Below the pieces are notes generated by a model. That model was given only the letters and a program-made list of their open reading frames with translations, did not search any database and had not been told where the DNA came from. This document shows, piece by piece, positions 23,815 to 32,841 of a stretch of DNA of 64,000 nucleotides (positions are counted from its first letter, which is position 1; every line of letters begins with the position of its first letter). The stretch is from an uncultured Spartobacteria bacterium (GTDB lineage: Bacteria > Verrucomicrobiota > Verrucomicrobiia > Chthoniobacterales > Chthoniobacteraceae). The stretch spans positions 1 to 64,000 of the forward strand of contig CAIYUV010000122.1 in NCBI GenBank assembly GCA_903929475.1, given 5' to 3'. The position numbers and the translations under genes were made by a program.

Positions 23815-26205
23815 TTACTGTTTCCCTTCGCCAGTAGGATAGATGCTGATCAATGCAGGCGGGTTTTTGTCGACTTCGGCGGCGGCGATGATTTCGCGGA
23901 GCTTGGCGATTTGTGGGGTGAGGCCGTGGCTGGTAGCCTCGTCCACGGTCCATGTGCGCTCGATTTCCCGGAGCACGGGCAGCGCGTGGGCGCCGTATTC
24001 CTTGAGCGCGTCGAGGCAGACGGCGATGCGCTCGCCGGATCCCCAGTTACGCCAGTCCATCGCAGTGAAGGCGAGCGGGATTCCTTCTTTGATGCGGTAT
24101 TTTGTGAGTAATTTCACGCCTGCGAGGCGGACTCCGCCGGCGAACATTTCTCCGCTCGGGGCTTTTTCGGCGATGGATTTCACGATGTCCGGTGCGAGTG
24201 CGCGCACGTCGTCGAGCGTGAGGAATTGGTAGGTGGAACGGAGGCAGCCGCGAGCGCGTCCGTCGTCGGTCGTGGCTACGCTGCGGATGGCGGGATAGAG
24301 CAGGCTGCGGTCAACGCCTTCTATGGATCGGGCCAGCAATCCATCGCCGCCAAGTGCGCCACGCGGGTAGAAGAGCGAGAATGCGAGGCCGCGCCGCTGG
24401 AAGCCGCGAGGGTCTTTGGGGTCCTGACGCGCACAGGCTTTGAGCATCGCGGGGATGGCCGGGCGTGCGGGTTCGCCGATGCCCGCGAGCGCTTCGGCGG
24501 CGCAGACGCGGAGCCATATGTCGTCGTGATCGAGCAGACGGATCAAAACGGGCACGGCTGCGGCACCGCGCGCCTTGAGTTCTTTCACCGCCTGACACGC
24601 GCCAATGCGCGCCTGAGCGTCGTTGCCTTCGAGCAGTTGGAGCAGGGCGGACGTCACGTCCTCCTTCTTTTTCGCAATGGCCTCGGCAGCCCGCGTGCGC
24701 ACAACCAGCGACCAGCTTCCCAGTTCCTTCATCAGCGCGGGGAGATCCAGCTTTTCGTAATCCATGTTGCGCCCCGCTTCGATGGCCTCCTTCACGTCCT
24801 TTTCGCTCAGCCATGTATCCGACTTCGCGTCCTTGCCGGTGAGGAAAAGTTTCCGCAACGGCAGCGCGTAAGTGAGCATGTAGCCAGTCGTGGAATCCCA
24901 ATAGCCGCCGCCACCGCCGCCGAGCCCTTGATAAACGAAATCGCCCTTCCAAGTGCGCGCCAGATCGTAATACCAGCGCATCTCTTTGAGGAATGCCGAC
25001 GCCGCCTTCGGCCCGCCGCGCGCCACGCCCATCCCGGACCATTGGTGGCTGAATTGATTCCCCGTGTGCCCCTCCTCGCGGTCTTCGTAGGACGCCGTGA
25101 TCAGCTTCGTGTAAAACTGCGAGCCTCCCTTCATCCCTTGCAGATCAAAGATGAGCGCCGCCTGACAATTCTTCCCGTTGTCGTCGTGGCAATTCAGCGT
25201 CGGGTTGTGATCGCCGTAGGGAATCGTGCCCTTTCCCACGTAGTAACTCAGAAAATCATTCGCCCGTTTCAGCGCCGCAGCGATTTCACCGTCCTTGTCC
25301 TCGATGCCGCACTTCGTCGCGAGGATCAGCCCCATGTGGCAGACGAGCCCCGCTTGATTCAGCGCGCCGTAGCCGGGGATGTTGCCGTGAATCACGCCGC
25401 CATTCAGATCCGTCCACGTCATGTTCGAGCCCCACGTGCCGATGCGGCTTTGCCCCAGTGCGATGAAGTGCGCGTATTCCTGAATCGCTGGCAGGACATA
25501 CTTGTCGCCGGTTGCGAGATAGTATTCCGAGAGAAAGACGCACGTGTAGCCCGTGATCCAGCCGCCGGGATTTCCGGGCACCCATTTATCAATCGGGAAA
25601 TGCGGATTCTGAGGAGCGACCTCATGCGCCTTCGCTTTCAGCAACTCGGCATACTGCGGATCGCCCGACGCCAGCAGTGCGAGGTAGCCGACGAGACACC
25701 GCCCGTAATCCTTGTTCTCCACGATGCGCTTGCAGCCTTCCTCCAAAATCTTGCGCGATTTCGCGCAATCATACGGAGCCGTCTCCGCATAGGAACCCAT
25801 CACCTTCAGCTTCACCACCACATCCTTCTGCTCGCCCTTGCGCCACACCATCAGCGCCAGCGCGCCGTCCTTTTCCGCGCCGTCAATCGCCCGGCCAAAC
25901 ACCCGGCGCGCATCCTCGCTGAAAAGTTTCCTCGCCACGCCGAGGATCACATCGCCAACCTGCATCACCCCGTCCGCAGGCGAGCCGGCGTCAATTTTCG
26001 TCACCAAAATCTGCCGCGCATCATCCGTGTAATTGTCCTTCACAAACATCCACCCCCGCATCCCCGTCGGCCCCAGATTCCAATCCCCTTTTCCCTCCGC
26101 CGCCTTCGGCTCCTTCGTCAAATCCGGCGGCACCGCAGGCTGCGCCGCATCAGCGAAACAAGCCGCCGCTACCAGCATCGCCATCGCCAAAATACGAGTG
26201 AACAT
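23815..26205 (-). CDS. Exported PDZ + DUF6288-like + HEAT-repeat protein
   Basis: About 796 aa from ATG 26205, with signal peptide MFTRILAMAMLVAAACFADA. Residues ~40-135 form a PDZ-like domain (VTKIDAGSPADGVMQVGDVILGVARKLF). A long alpha-helical region with Trp/Gly motifs (GGWITGYTCVFLSEYYLATGD; GTIPYGDHNPTLNCHDDNGKN) resembles the DUF6288 family common in planctomycetes and verrucomicrobia. HEAT-like repeats follow (~500-600). An alternative ATG at 26244 overlaps the previous stop as ATGA and would lengthen the signal peptide by 13 residues; coupling favours it, peptide shape favours 26205. Function unknown, possibly glycan-related given the neighbouring esterase. Confidence 0.7.
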   Translation of the reverse strand: MFTRILAMAMLVAAACFADAAQPAVPPDLTKEPKAAEGKGDWNLGPTGMRGWMFVKDNYTDDARQILVTKIDAGSPADGVMQVGDVILGVARKLFSEDARRVFGRAIDGAEKDGALALMVWRKGEQKDVVVKLKVMGSYAETAPYDCAKSRKILEEGCKRIVENKDYGRCLVGYLALLASGDPQYAELLKAKAHEVAPQNPHFPIDKWVPGNPGGWITGYTCVFLSEYYLATGDKYVLPAIQEYAHFIALGQSRIGTWGSNMTWTDLNGGVIHGNIPGYGALNQAGLVCHMGLILATKCGIEDKDGEIAAALKRANDFLSYYVGKGTIPYGDHNPTLNCHDDNGKNCQAALIFDLQGMKGGSQFYTKLITASYEDREEGHTGNQFSHQWSGMGVARGGPKAASAFLKEMRWYYDLARTWKGDFVYQGLGGGGGGYWDSTTGYMLTYALPLRKLFLTGKDAKSDTWLSEKDVKEAIEAGRNMDYEKLDLPALMKELGSWSLVVRTRAAEAIAKKKEDVTSALLQLLEGNDAQARIGACQAVKELKARGAAAVPVLIRLLDHDDIWLRVCAAEALAGIGEPARPAIPAMLKACARQDPKDPRGFQRRGLAFSLFYPRGALGGDGLLARSIEGVDRSLLYPAIRSVATTDDGRARGCLRSTYQFLTLDDVRALAPDIVKSIAEKAPSGEMFAGGVRLAGVKLLTKYRIKEGIPLAFTAMDWRNWGSGERIAVCLDALKEYGAHALPVLREIERTWTVDEATSHGLTPQIAKLREIIAAAEVDKNPPALISIYPTGEGKQ

Positions 26206-26240
26206 CTCAAAAGTCCCCGCCCTGCATTTTGTGAAACGCC

Positions 26241-27338
26241 TCATTTCGACTTCATCAATTCCAGCATCGTGTCGGCGAATTGCTTTCCGAGCAGGATGAA
26301 GAAGCGGCCTTCGCCGTTGTAGTGAAAGCCCATGTTCGATGTGGAGCGTTGCAGCAGCGCTTTTTCCTCAGGGGTGTGCGGGTCTTTTTTGAAATCGCGG
26401 GTGTGCAGCCATTCACCAGCGGTCAGCTCCACTACTTTCGGATGCAGCAGTGGCGCGCTCTCGAACGCCTTCACGTTTCCTTTGAACTCCTCGACCGTGT
26501 TCACGAAGCGTTGCCCCTCGCGCACGTCCTTCTGCTTTGGGTTGATTGTTCCTTCGTTCAGCGGGCCGTTCACACCCATCACGCCGACGGCCACTTTCAT
26601 ATTCGGCGCGTTGAATTCCTTCCGCAAATCCTTGATCAGCATCACGAGGTTTTTGCCGTATTCCTTGCGACCCGTTTCGTCGAACATGTCGTTATAGCCC
26701 TGAAACCAGACGAGCCCCGCGATTTCATAGCCGGTCTTTTCGTCGTAGGCGGGGAAGAGTTTTTTTAAATCGCGCACCGTGTCGTGCGTGTTCTGCACCA
26801 GCGCGCGATACATCTCGCCGACTTCCTCGGGCTTCACATTCGGCAGCGGCCCCGCACTCGGCGGACGCCAGTTTTGGTGCAGGCTCGTGCCGCCCTCCGC
26901 CACTTTGATCAAAAGCACCTGCTCATCCAGCGCCTCACCCATGAAATAGCCGAACCCGTATTCCGGCCCGATTTTTCCACCGAGTGTCGCGGCATCCTTC
27001 CGCGCGCCGAGCCCCGGCTGGAGTTTGTCGAAAGGCGCGCCGTTGCTCACCACCCACACGTCATCACGGGTCACGAGCGTCTTGCCGTCGGGTTTGAATT
27101 TTTTAAGCAACGCCGCCCGCGCCGGGTCCTGGTCCTCGCCGAGAAAATCAATCGTAGGCAAAGTCGCGTGCCCCTCCATGTTCGACTGACCCGCGAGCAG
27201 GAAAATCTTCAGCGGCCCCTTCGCAAGCTTGCCCGTAGCCACATCTTCCGCCCGTCCTCCCGAAGCGAACAGCACAGCCAGCGCACACATTGCAGTGATA
27301 GTTTTGACGAAGGATCGAAAAATGGCGGGTGATTTCAT
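26241..27338 (-). CDS. Secreted SASA-type carbohydrate acetylesterase
   Basis: 365 aa from ATG 27338 with a signal peptide (ITAMCALAVLFASGGRA). The SGNH-type nucleophile block is FLLAGQSNMEG, followed by VLLIKVAEGGTSL, LVWFQGYNDMFD and a C-terminal FHYNGEGRFFIL that should hold the catalytic His. This matches the SASA (sialate O-acetylesterase/acetylxylan esterase) family that removes acetyl groups from polysaccharides. The ORF-track start lies 51 bases upstream without a signal peptide. It is the first gene of a two-gene leftward operon with the DUF6288-like protein. Confidence 0.82.
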   Translation of the reverse strand: MKSPAIFRSFVKTITAMCALAVLFASGGRAEDVATGKLAKGPLKIFLLAGQSNMEGHATLPTIDFLGEDQDPARAALLKKFKPDGKTLVTRDDVWVVSNGAPFDKLQPGLGARKDAATLGGKIGPEYGFGYFMGEALDEQVLLIKVAEGGTSLHQNWRPPSAGPLPNVKPEEVGEMYRALVQNTHDTVRDLKKLFPAYDEKTGYEIAGLVWFQGYNDMFDETGRKEYGKNLVMLIKDLRKEFNAPNMKVAVGVMGVNGPLNEGTINPKQKDVREGQRFVNTVEEFKGNVKAFESAPLLHPKVVELTAGEWLHTRDFKKDPHTPEEKALLQRSTSNMGFHYNGEGRFFILLGKQFADTMLELMKSK

Positions 27339-27372
27339 GGGTGGGTTATTTGTGAGATTTGCGCAGAAAGTG

Positions 27373-27594
27373 TCAGTCAAAATCATCAAGTGTTTTCCTC
27401 AGTTCGCTCGCTCCAGACCGATAACGAATGACCGTTAGTGATTTACCACCGTTGTAGCAACGCACTTGAAGTAGGAAATTAATAGCGACAACACCAATCA
27501 GTGCCACAATAGGAAATGCAACGCCGTTATGGTCAAATACCGCGAGGCAGAATACGATTCAAACGATCACACTGAGAGAGCTGAAAATCACCAT
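27373..27594 (-). pseudogene. Stop-interrupted small membrane-protein frame in AT-rich islet
   Basis: An ATG at 27594 opens MVIFSSLSVIV and is then cut by TGA (27559-27561). The same frame continues for about 60 codons with a strong membrane helix (AFPIVALIGVVAINFLL) and a basic tail ending KTLDDFD. The two hydrophobic pieces would together make a small two-helix membrane protein. It lies downstream of the Imm74-like gene on the same strand and shares its low GC content. It may be a decayed gene, or chance; no family recognised. Confidence 0.3.
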
Positions 27595-27612
27595 GTGCGG
27601 CGGCGAAATAAA

Positions 27613-27903
27613 CTAAGGCCATTGAATGTGAACCGTAGTGTTTCTCCATTGCAATGCGGCACAAATATTATTGAGAATTTCGACTCGTTTTTCCGCAGTA
27701 ATTTCTTCCTTATTGTGAGGCGATTCCCAAACTTTTACGGAACTTTTCCATACGACGATGCTTGGTGCGTCAGTCATTAAAATCTCAGATTCAATATGCA
27801 TTGTCTTTTTCCCTTCGCGATATTTCATCCCTGTTCGTCCAAGCAATTGAACAGAAAATCCTGTATCACTCACGATCCAGTTAGTGCAGGGAATAGAAAA
27901 CAT
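27613..27903 (-). CDS. Imm74-like immunity protein, orphan
   Basis: 96 aa. The pattern GMKYREGKKTMHIESEIL.., then VWKSSVKVWESPHN and EKRVEILNNICAALQW, matches my recollection of the Imm74 family: a strand-rich start with Y-x-E-G, a central SI-x-x-W-x-x-P motif, and a helix ending N-I-x-x-A-L-x-W. Imm74 proteins neutralise toxins of polymorphic toxin systems. No toxin gene lies beside it. The gene and its flanks are clearly more AT-rich than the surrounding chromosome, suggesting acquisition. The + strand ORF at 27529 is its antisense shadow. Confidence 0.6.
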   Translation of the reverse strand: MFSIPCTNWIVSDTGFSVQLLGRTGMKYREGKKTMHIESEILMTDAPSIVVWKSSVKVWESPHNKEEITAEKRVEILNNICAALQWRNTTVHIQWP

Positions 27904-27954
27904 AGACCATTTATAGCCTGTTCTGTTTATCGCTACGTCACATAAAGAAGTCCG

Positions 27955-29139
27955 CTACGCACTCGGCAGCGGCTGCATCGGCTCGGCTTCGGCTTCGTAG
28001 TTGATGCCTTCCAGTCCGAAACCGAAGAGCTTCAAAAATTCCGCACGGTATCCGGCGATGTCGCTGATGTCGGCGAGGTTTTCGGTGCTCACTTTCTCCC
28101 ATAGCGCGGCGACTTCGGCCTGGATGTCCTCGCGCATTTCCCAATCGTCGATGCGGATGCGGCCATCTTCGTCGGGTTGCGGATTTCCGGCGAGGCGCGT
28201 GGCGAAGAGCCGCTGGATTTGCTCGATACAACCTTCGTGGAGGCCCTTTGCCTTCATCACACGATAGAGCAGCGAAATGTAGAGCGGCACAACGGGAATC
28301 GCGCTGCTCGCCTGCGTGACGAGTGCTTTGTTCACGCTCACCCATGCGCGGCCTTCCTTGTCGGCGAGCTTTGCCGAAATGCGGTCGGCGGTTTCTTCGA
28401 GATGTTCCTTCGCGCGACCGATGGTGCCGTTGCGATAAATCGCCCACGTGAGCGACGGCCCGATGTAGCTGTAGGCGACCGTGACGACGCCCGGCGCGAG
28501 CACGCCCGCAGCTTCCAAAGCGTCCATCCACATCTCCCAATCTTCGCCGCCCATGACCGCGACCGTGTCCGCGATGTCCGCATCGCTTGCGGGCTCGATG
28601 TTCACTTCGCTCACGATGCCGCGATCGGTGTCCACGGTCTTGTTGGAATACGCTGCGCCGATGGGTTTCAGGCAGCTTTTGTGCGTGACGCCCGTGCGCG
28701 GATTCGTGCGGCGGGGCGAGGCGAGGGAGTAAATGACGGCGTCCACCTGACCGAGGTCGGCCTTGATTGTGGCGATGACCTGCTCCTTCACCGCGTCGGA
28801 AAATGCGTCGCCATTGATGCTCTTCGCATACAGACCGGCGGCGTGCGCCTCGCGCTCGAAGGCGACCGAGTTATACCATCCCGCCGTGCCCGTGCGATCC
28901 GGCTCCGGTGGTTTTTCAAAGAACACGCCGAGTGTGGCTGCGCCGCCCGCAAACGCTGGAACGATGCGGCTCGCGAGGCCGTAGCCGGTGCTGGAACCAA
29001 TCACGAGCACACGCTTTGGCGCGCTCGCGATGGGGCCTTTGCTGCGCACGTATTCGATTTGCTGGCGCACGTGGGCCGCGCAGCCGTCGGGGTGCGATGT
29101 AGTGCAGATGAAACCGCGAATCTTGGGCTTGATGATCAT
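27955..29139 (-). CDS. fabV: Enoyl-[ACP] reductase FabV
   Basis: 394 aa, typical for FabV. The protein starts MIIKPKIRGFICTTSHPDGC, has the nucleotide-binding loop VLVIGSSTGYGLASRI, and carries the FabV active-site Tyr-x8-Lys pattern in the region VAYSYIGPSLTWAIYRNGTIGRAKEHLE. It catalyses the last NAD(P)H-dependent reduction step of fatty acid elongation; FabV enzymes are often resistant to triclosan. It is transcribed alone, divergent from the gene at 29236. It may supply reduced acyl chains to the distant KS/CLF locus, but no direct link is seen. Confidence 0.95.
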   Translation of the reverse strand: MIIKPKIRGFICTTSHPDGCAAHVRQQIEYVRSKGPIASAPKRVLVIGSSTGYGLASRIVPAFAGGAATLGVFFEKPPEPDRTGTAGWYNSVAFEREAHAAGLYAKSINGDAFSDAVKEQVIATIKADLGQVDAVIYSLASPRRTNPRTGVTHKSCLKPIGAAYSNKTVDTDRGIVSEVNIEPASDADIADTVAVMGGEDWEMWMDALEAAGVLAPGVVTVAYSYIGPSLTWAIYRNGTIGRAKEHLEETADRISAKLADKEGRAWVSVNKALVTQASSAIPVVPLYISLLYRVMKAKGLHEGCIEQIQRLFATRLAGNPQPDEDGRIRIDDWEMREDIQAEVAALWEKVSTENLADISDIAGYRAEFLKLFGFGLEGINYEAEAEPMQPLPSA

Positions 29140-29235
29140 GCTCAGACGGTGCGCGAGCGCCGCGCGGGGCGTCGAGGTTTTTTCTGGTGTGAACCATTGT
29201 TGGAAATGCGGGAACGGCCCGCTAGCATCCGCGAT

Positions 29236-30027
29236 GTGAAACTTCGTGGCATCCTTTTGATCCTATCCATTTTCGTCGGCTCAGCGCTGGCGCAGAAACC
29301 AACACCCAAGCCTGCGCCCGCTCCCGCGCTCGATGAAAACACGGCGCTCGGCGCGCTGCGTCAGCTCCCGAAGGACGCTGCAAAACGTCTCGCCCGCATC
29401 GAAGCGCGCGACGGCAACCCGTGGCCGCAGCGCTGGTATTTGCTCGTGCATGATCCCGCCCAGCCGCGCGGGTTGCGCGAATTTGTCTTCGCCGACGGCA
29501 AGCTCGTCACCGCACGCACGCTCTCGCAATTCGCCGACACGCTGAAAGCGACCGACGTCATCGGCGACACCGTCGCAAAAGTGAACAGCGATCAGGCCGC
29601 CGGCATCGCCGGGCAATACGCGCTCACCAACGCCGTGCGCCTCGGCACCGTGAACTACGAACTTTCCAAAACGAGCGCCGGAATCGTGTGGCAGCTCACC
29701 TGCCTCGATCCGCAGGGCAACCAGCTCGGAGTCCTCATCGTCAACGCCACGAAGGGCGGCGTGCTCAGCCACGAGGGTTTTGAAAAAGCACCCGTCACCG
29801 CAGCGCCCGCACCAACTCCCGAACCGAAAACCGTCGCGCCGCGTCCCGTCGTCACTGCCACGCCCGCGCCAAAACAAACGCCGAAGCCTGCGCCTAAACC
29901 CGCCGAGGCAGAGCCGCCAAAACCCGTCATCATTTCCACACCCGCAGCAACCCCGGCACCCACTCCAAAGCCCGGCGTCGGCAAACGTGTCGGCGATTCG
30001 GTGCGTAAACTTTTCGGCAGCGAATAG
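29236..30027 (+). CDS. Exported proline-rich hypothetical protein
   Basis: About 263 aa from a GTG at 29236, the first in-frame start giving a signal peptide (VKLRGILLILSIFVGSALAQ); the ORF-track start lies far upstream antisense to fabV. The central ~140 residues have a regular alpha/beta pattern (WYLLVHDPAQPRGLREFVFADGKLVTARTLSQF; SDQAAGIAGQYALTN), and the C-terminal third is a Pro/Ala/Lys-rich tail typical of wall-spanning linkers. No family recognised. The stop is one base before the ATG of the GlcD-type oxidase gene, so both are co-transcribed, though functional linkage is unclear. Confidence 0.65.
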   Translation: MKLRGILLILSIFVGSALAQKPTPKPAPAPALDENTALGALRQLPKDAAKRLARIEARDGNPWPQRWYLLVHDPAQPRGLREFVFADGKLVTARTLSQFADTLKATDVIGDTVAKVNSDQAAGIAGQYALTNAVRLGTVNYELSKTSAGIVWQLTCLDPQGNQLGVLIVNATKGGVLSHEGFEKAPVTAAPAPTPEPKTVAPRPVVTATPAPKQTPKPAPKPAEAEPPKPVIISTPAATPAPTPKPGVGKRVGDSVRKLFGSE

Positions 30028-30028
30028 C

Positions 30029-31402
30029 ATGACTCCTCTCGCCCGCTCGCTCACAAAACTGCTCGGCCAAGGCATCGTCCGCGACGACCCGGCCACGCTC
30101 GCCACGCACGCGACGGATCGCTGGTTCGCATCCCGCAAGCCGGATGTTGTCGTGCTCGCAAAGACCCGCGCACACGTCGAAGCGACGCTCGCTTTCGCCA
30201 ACAAACGCGGAATCCCCGTGACTCCACGCGGCGCGGGCTACGGCTACGTCGGCGGCTGCGTGCCGTCGCACGGCGGCATCGCGCTCAGCGTCGCGCGCAT
30301 GAACCGCATCAAGGAAATCCACGTCGCCAATGGAGTCGCAGTCGTGCAGCCGGGCGTCATCACCGGCGAGTTGCAGGCGGCAGTGCGAGCAAAGGGACTT
30401 TTCTATCCGCCCGATCCCGCGTCGCTCGCCGATTGCAGCATCGGCGGCAACATCGCCACCAACGCCGGCGGGCCGCGCTGTTTGAAATACGGCGTCACGC
30501 GCCACTACGTGCTCGGCCTCGAAGTCGTGCTCGCCGACGGGCGCGTCCTCCACTGCGGCGGGCGCACTCACAAAAACAAACAGGGCTTTGATCTCATCGG
30601 TTCCTTCGTCGGCAGCGAAGGACTGCTCGGCGTCGTCACCGAAGCCACGCTGCGCCTGCTCCCCCACCCTCCCGCACGCGCCACGCTCGCCGCGAGCTTC
30701 CGCACTTTCCGCGCAGCAGCGGATGCCGTGCAGCAAATTTTCGCCGCCGGATTCCTGCCGTGCGCACTGGAAATCGCCGACCCTTTCACGCTGAAAAGCG
30801 CACGCGAATTCCTCGGACGCGAGATCGCACCCGGCGCGCAATCGCTCGTGCTCGTCGAATTGGATGGCCAGGTGGACTCCGTGAAAAGCGAGTCCGCCGC
30901 CGTCGCAAAACTACTGCGGAAAATTGACGCCATCCGCGTGCTCAGCGCATTCGGCGACGAGGAATCCGAAAAACTCTGGGGCCTCCGCCGCGCCTACAGC
31001 GCATCGCTCAAAGCCACCGGCCTCACGAAGCTGAACGAAGACATCGTCGTCCCGCGTGGCCAGCTAGTCGCGCTCGCGGAATTTGGCGAACACCTCGCAA
31101 AAAAACACGGTTACCCCGTCGCGTGCTTCGGCCACGCGGGCGATGGCAACATCCACGTCAACATCATGGCCGCGAACTACCACGAAGACCGCCGCGTGAA
31201 AGCCAAAGTGGATCGCGCGCTCGACGAACTTTTTACATGGGTGCTGAAACACGACGGTGTCATCACCGGCGAACACGGCATCGGCCTCGCCAAAAAACCA
31301 TGGTGGCCCCAAGCCTTGGACAAAGTAGGCCGCGACGTCCACCGCGCCCTCAAAACCGCGCTCGATCCAAAAGGAATCCTGAACCCCGGAAAGTTCGTCT
31401 GA
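30029..31402 (+). CDS. GlcD-type FAD-linked 2-hydroxyacid oxidase/dehydrogenase
   Basis: 457 aa. FAD-binding PCMH domain at the N-terminal half: VTPRGAGYGYVGGCVP, PPDPASLADCSIGGNIATNAGG and FVGSEGLLGVVTEATLRL. FAD-oxidase C-terminal domain: CFGHAGDGNIHVNIM with the flavin-proximal His, and VITGEHGIGLAKKPW, ending LDPKGILNPGKFV. The family oxidises glycolate or D-lactate. No glcE/glcF partners flank it, so a single-subunit D-lactate or 2-hydroxyacid dehydrogenase is likeliest. The start at 30029 excludes the ORF-track extension that lies in the previous gene. Confidence 0.88.
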   Translation: MTPLARSLTKLLGQGIVRDDPATLATHATDRWFASRKPDVVVLAKTRAHVEATLAFANKRGIPVTPRGAGYGYVGGCVPSHGGIALSVARMNRIKEIHVANGVAVVQPGVITGELQAAVRAKGLFYPPDPASLADCSIGGNIATNAGGPRCLKYGVTRHYVLGLEVVLADGRVLHCGGRTHKNKQGFDLIGSFVGSEGLLGVVTEATLRLLPHPPARATLAASFRTFRAAADAVQQIFAAGFLPCALEIADPFTLKSAREFLGREIAPGAQSLVLVELDGQVDSVKSESAAVAKLLRKIDAIRVLSAFGDEESEKLWGLRRAYSASLKATGLTKLNEDIVVPRGQLVALAEFGEHLAKKHGYPVACFGHAGDGNIHVNIMAANYHEDRRVKAKVDRALDELFTWVLKHDGVITGEHGIGLAKKPWWPQALDKVGRDVHRALKTALDPKGILNPGKFV

Positions 31403-31405
31403 GCC

Positions 31406-32413
31406 CTACGCCACGTTCACCACACTTGCGCGGCCGCTTTTTTGCGTCGCGACGATCTCGTCGTGGATCCATGCGTAGGTCTTTTCGAGGCCGGCGCGCA
31501 GGCGGATGTTTGGCTCCCAGCTGAATACTTTTTGGATGAGCGTGTTGTCAGAGTTGCGACCGTTCACGCCCTTCGGTGCGTCGAGTTTGTAGCGGCGTTT
31601 CAGCTTGATGCCCGCGATGTCCTCCACCACATCCACGAGCTGGTTGATGCTTACTTTTTCCGAGCTGCCGATGTTGATCGGCTCGATGAAATCGGAGCGC
31701 GTAAGCATCTGCGTGCCGTGTAAGCAGTCGTCAATATACATGAAGCTGCGCGTCTGGTGTCCGTCGCCCCAAATCTCGATGTCGTGCTTCCCGCTCAGCT
31801 TCGCCTGGATGACTTTGCGGCACACCGCCGCCGGAGCTTTCTCGCGTCCGCCGTCGTAAGTCCCGTTCGGGCCATAGACGTTGTGATACCGCGCCACGCG
31901 CGTCGGGATTTTGAAGTCCTCGCGGAAATGCCGGCACATGCGCTCGCTGAAAAGCTTCTCCCAGCCGTAGCCATCCTCGGGCAGCGCCGGATACGCATCC
32001 GCCTCCGCAAGCGCCGTCACGTTGGGGTCCTTCTGCTTGTCGCCGTTATACACGCACGCGCTCGATGCGTAGAAAAACCGCTCCACGCCGCCCGCCTTCC
32101 GGGCCGCCATGAGCAGGTGCGTGTTGATGAGCACCGTCAACATGCACAGCCCCTTGTTCAATTCGATGAAACCCATCCCACCCATGTCCGCCGCCAGATT
32201 GTAAATCCAGTCGCAGCCCGGCACCACTTTCTCGCAAGCATCGAGCCGGCTCAGATCGAGGTGAAAATTCTCCACGTCATCGAAACGCTGATACCATTGG
32301 TCGAAAGGCTTGATGTCCACCGCGCAGATGGACTTCGCGCCCTGTCGGCGCAAATCAGCAACAAGATGACCGCCGATAAAACCACCGGCACCGCAAACGA
32401 GGACTTTGTTCAT
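31406..32413 (-). CDS. NAD-dependent epimerase, GDP-mannose 3,5-epimerase-like
   Basis: 335 aa from ATG 32413. Extended SDR: NAD loop VLVCGAGGFIGGHLV, YNLAADMGGMGFIE, catalytic Ser/Tyr/Lys in FYASSACVYN and DGYGWEKLFSERM, and MYIDDCLHG. AADMGGMGFI and the GYGWEKL core are close to plant-type GDP-mannose 3,5-epimerases, which convert GDP-mannose to GDP-L-galactose/gulose. Related sugar epimerases cannot be excluded. Convergent with the GlcD-type gene (3 bp gap). It fits with the WecG-like transferase and the sugar nucleotidyltransferase elsewhere in the window as surface-glycan machinery. Confidence 0.83.
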   Translation of the reverse strand: MNKVLVCGAGGFIGGHLVADLRRQGAKSICAVDIKPFDQWYQRFDDVENFHLDLSRLDACEKVVPGCDWIYNLAADMGGMGFIELNKGLCMLTVLINTHLLMAARKAGGVERFFYASSACVYNGDKQKDPNVTALAEADAYPALPEDGYGWEKLFSERMCRHFREDFKIPTRVARYHNVYGPNGTYDGGREKAPAAVCRKVIQAKLSGKHDIEIWGDGHQTRSFMYIDDCLHGTQMLTRSDFIEPINIGSSEKVSINQLVDVVEDIAGIKLKRRYKLDAPKGVNGRNSDNTLIQKVFSWEPNIRLRAGLEKTYAWIHDEIVATQKSGRASVVNVA

Positions 32414-32484
32414 AGAGTTTCTTGGAAAAAGGGGCCGCAACTCTCGTCATCCGCGCTCACACTGCAAGCGGAGAGTTCACGCCT

Positions 32485-32841
32485 TCATTTCGTAAATCTG
32501 TCAATGATCCCGAAACCGAGCGCGGCGATGAAACCGTTCACCATAGCAAATGCGCCCCACCAAACAGGAATGCCTACAATCCGTAGGGGCCATCTTTTCT
32601 CACGGAAAGAAAAGACGACTGCCGGAACCAATGTAGCCACATAAAATACCATCGCCGAAAGTAACAGCGCATGGAAACCAGCATCTTGGTATGTGGGTGG
32701 GTGGCTCGCTAATTTTGCGCGAAAGAACGCGTATGACACTGGATAGACAATGGCAACGGCAAGCGTTGGTAAAAACACTATCAACCACTGCCAGTATTTT
32801 AGGCCAAATAAACGCGGTGATGTGCTGGGAGATTCATTCAT
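32485..32841 (-). CDS. Small membrane protein, three TM segments
   Basis: 118 aa. Three hydrophobic segments are clear: YWQWLIVFLPTLAVAIVYPVSYAFF, FHALLLSAMVFYVATLVPAVVFSF and GIPVWWGAFAMVNGFIAALGFG. The ATG overlaps the stop of the WecG-like gene (ATGA), so it is the third gene of the cca-wecG operon. No family recognised; base composition is less GC-rich than the operon. The long ORF-track entry 32485-33432 is antisense-frame noise fused to this real gene. Confidence 0.65.
   Translation of the reverse strand: MNESPSTSPRLFGLKYWQWLIVFLPTLAVAIVYPVSYAFFRAKLASHPPTYQDAGFHALLLSAMVFYVATLVPAVVFSFREKRWPLRIVGIPVWWGAFAMVNGFIAALGFGIIDRFTK

Noticed and set aside
24226-26322. 698 aa + strand ORF
   Set aside because: Antisense to the DUF6288-like gene; composition is shadow-like.
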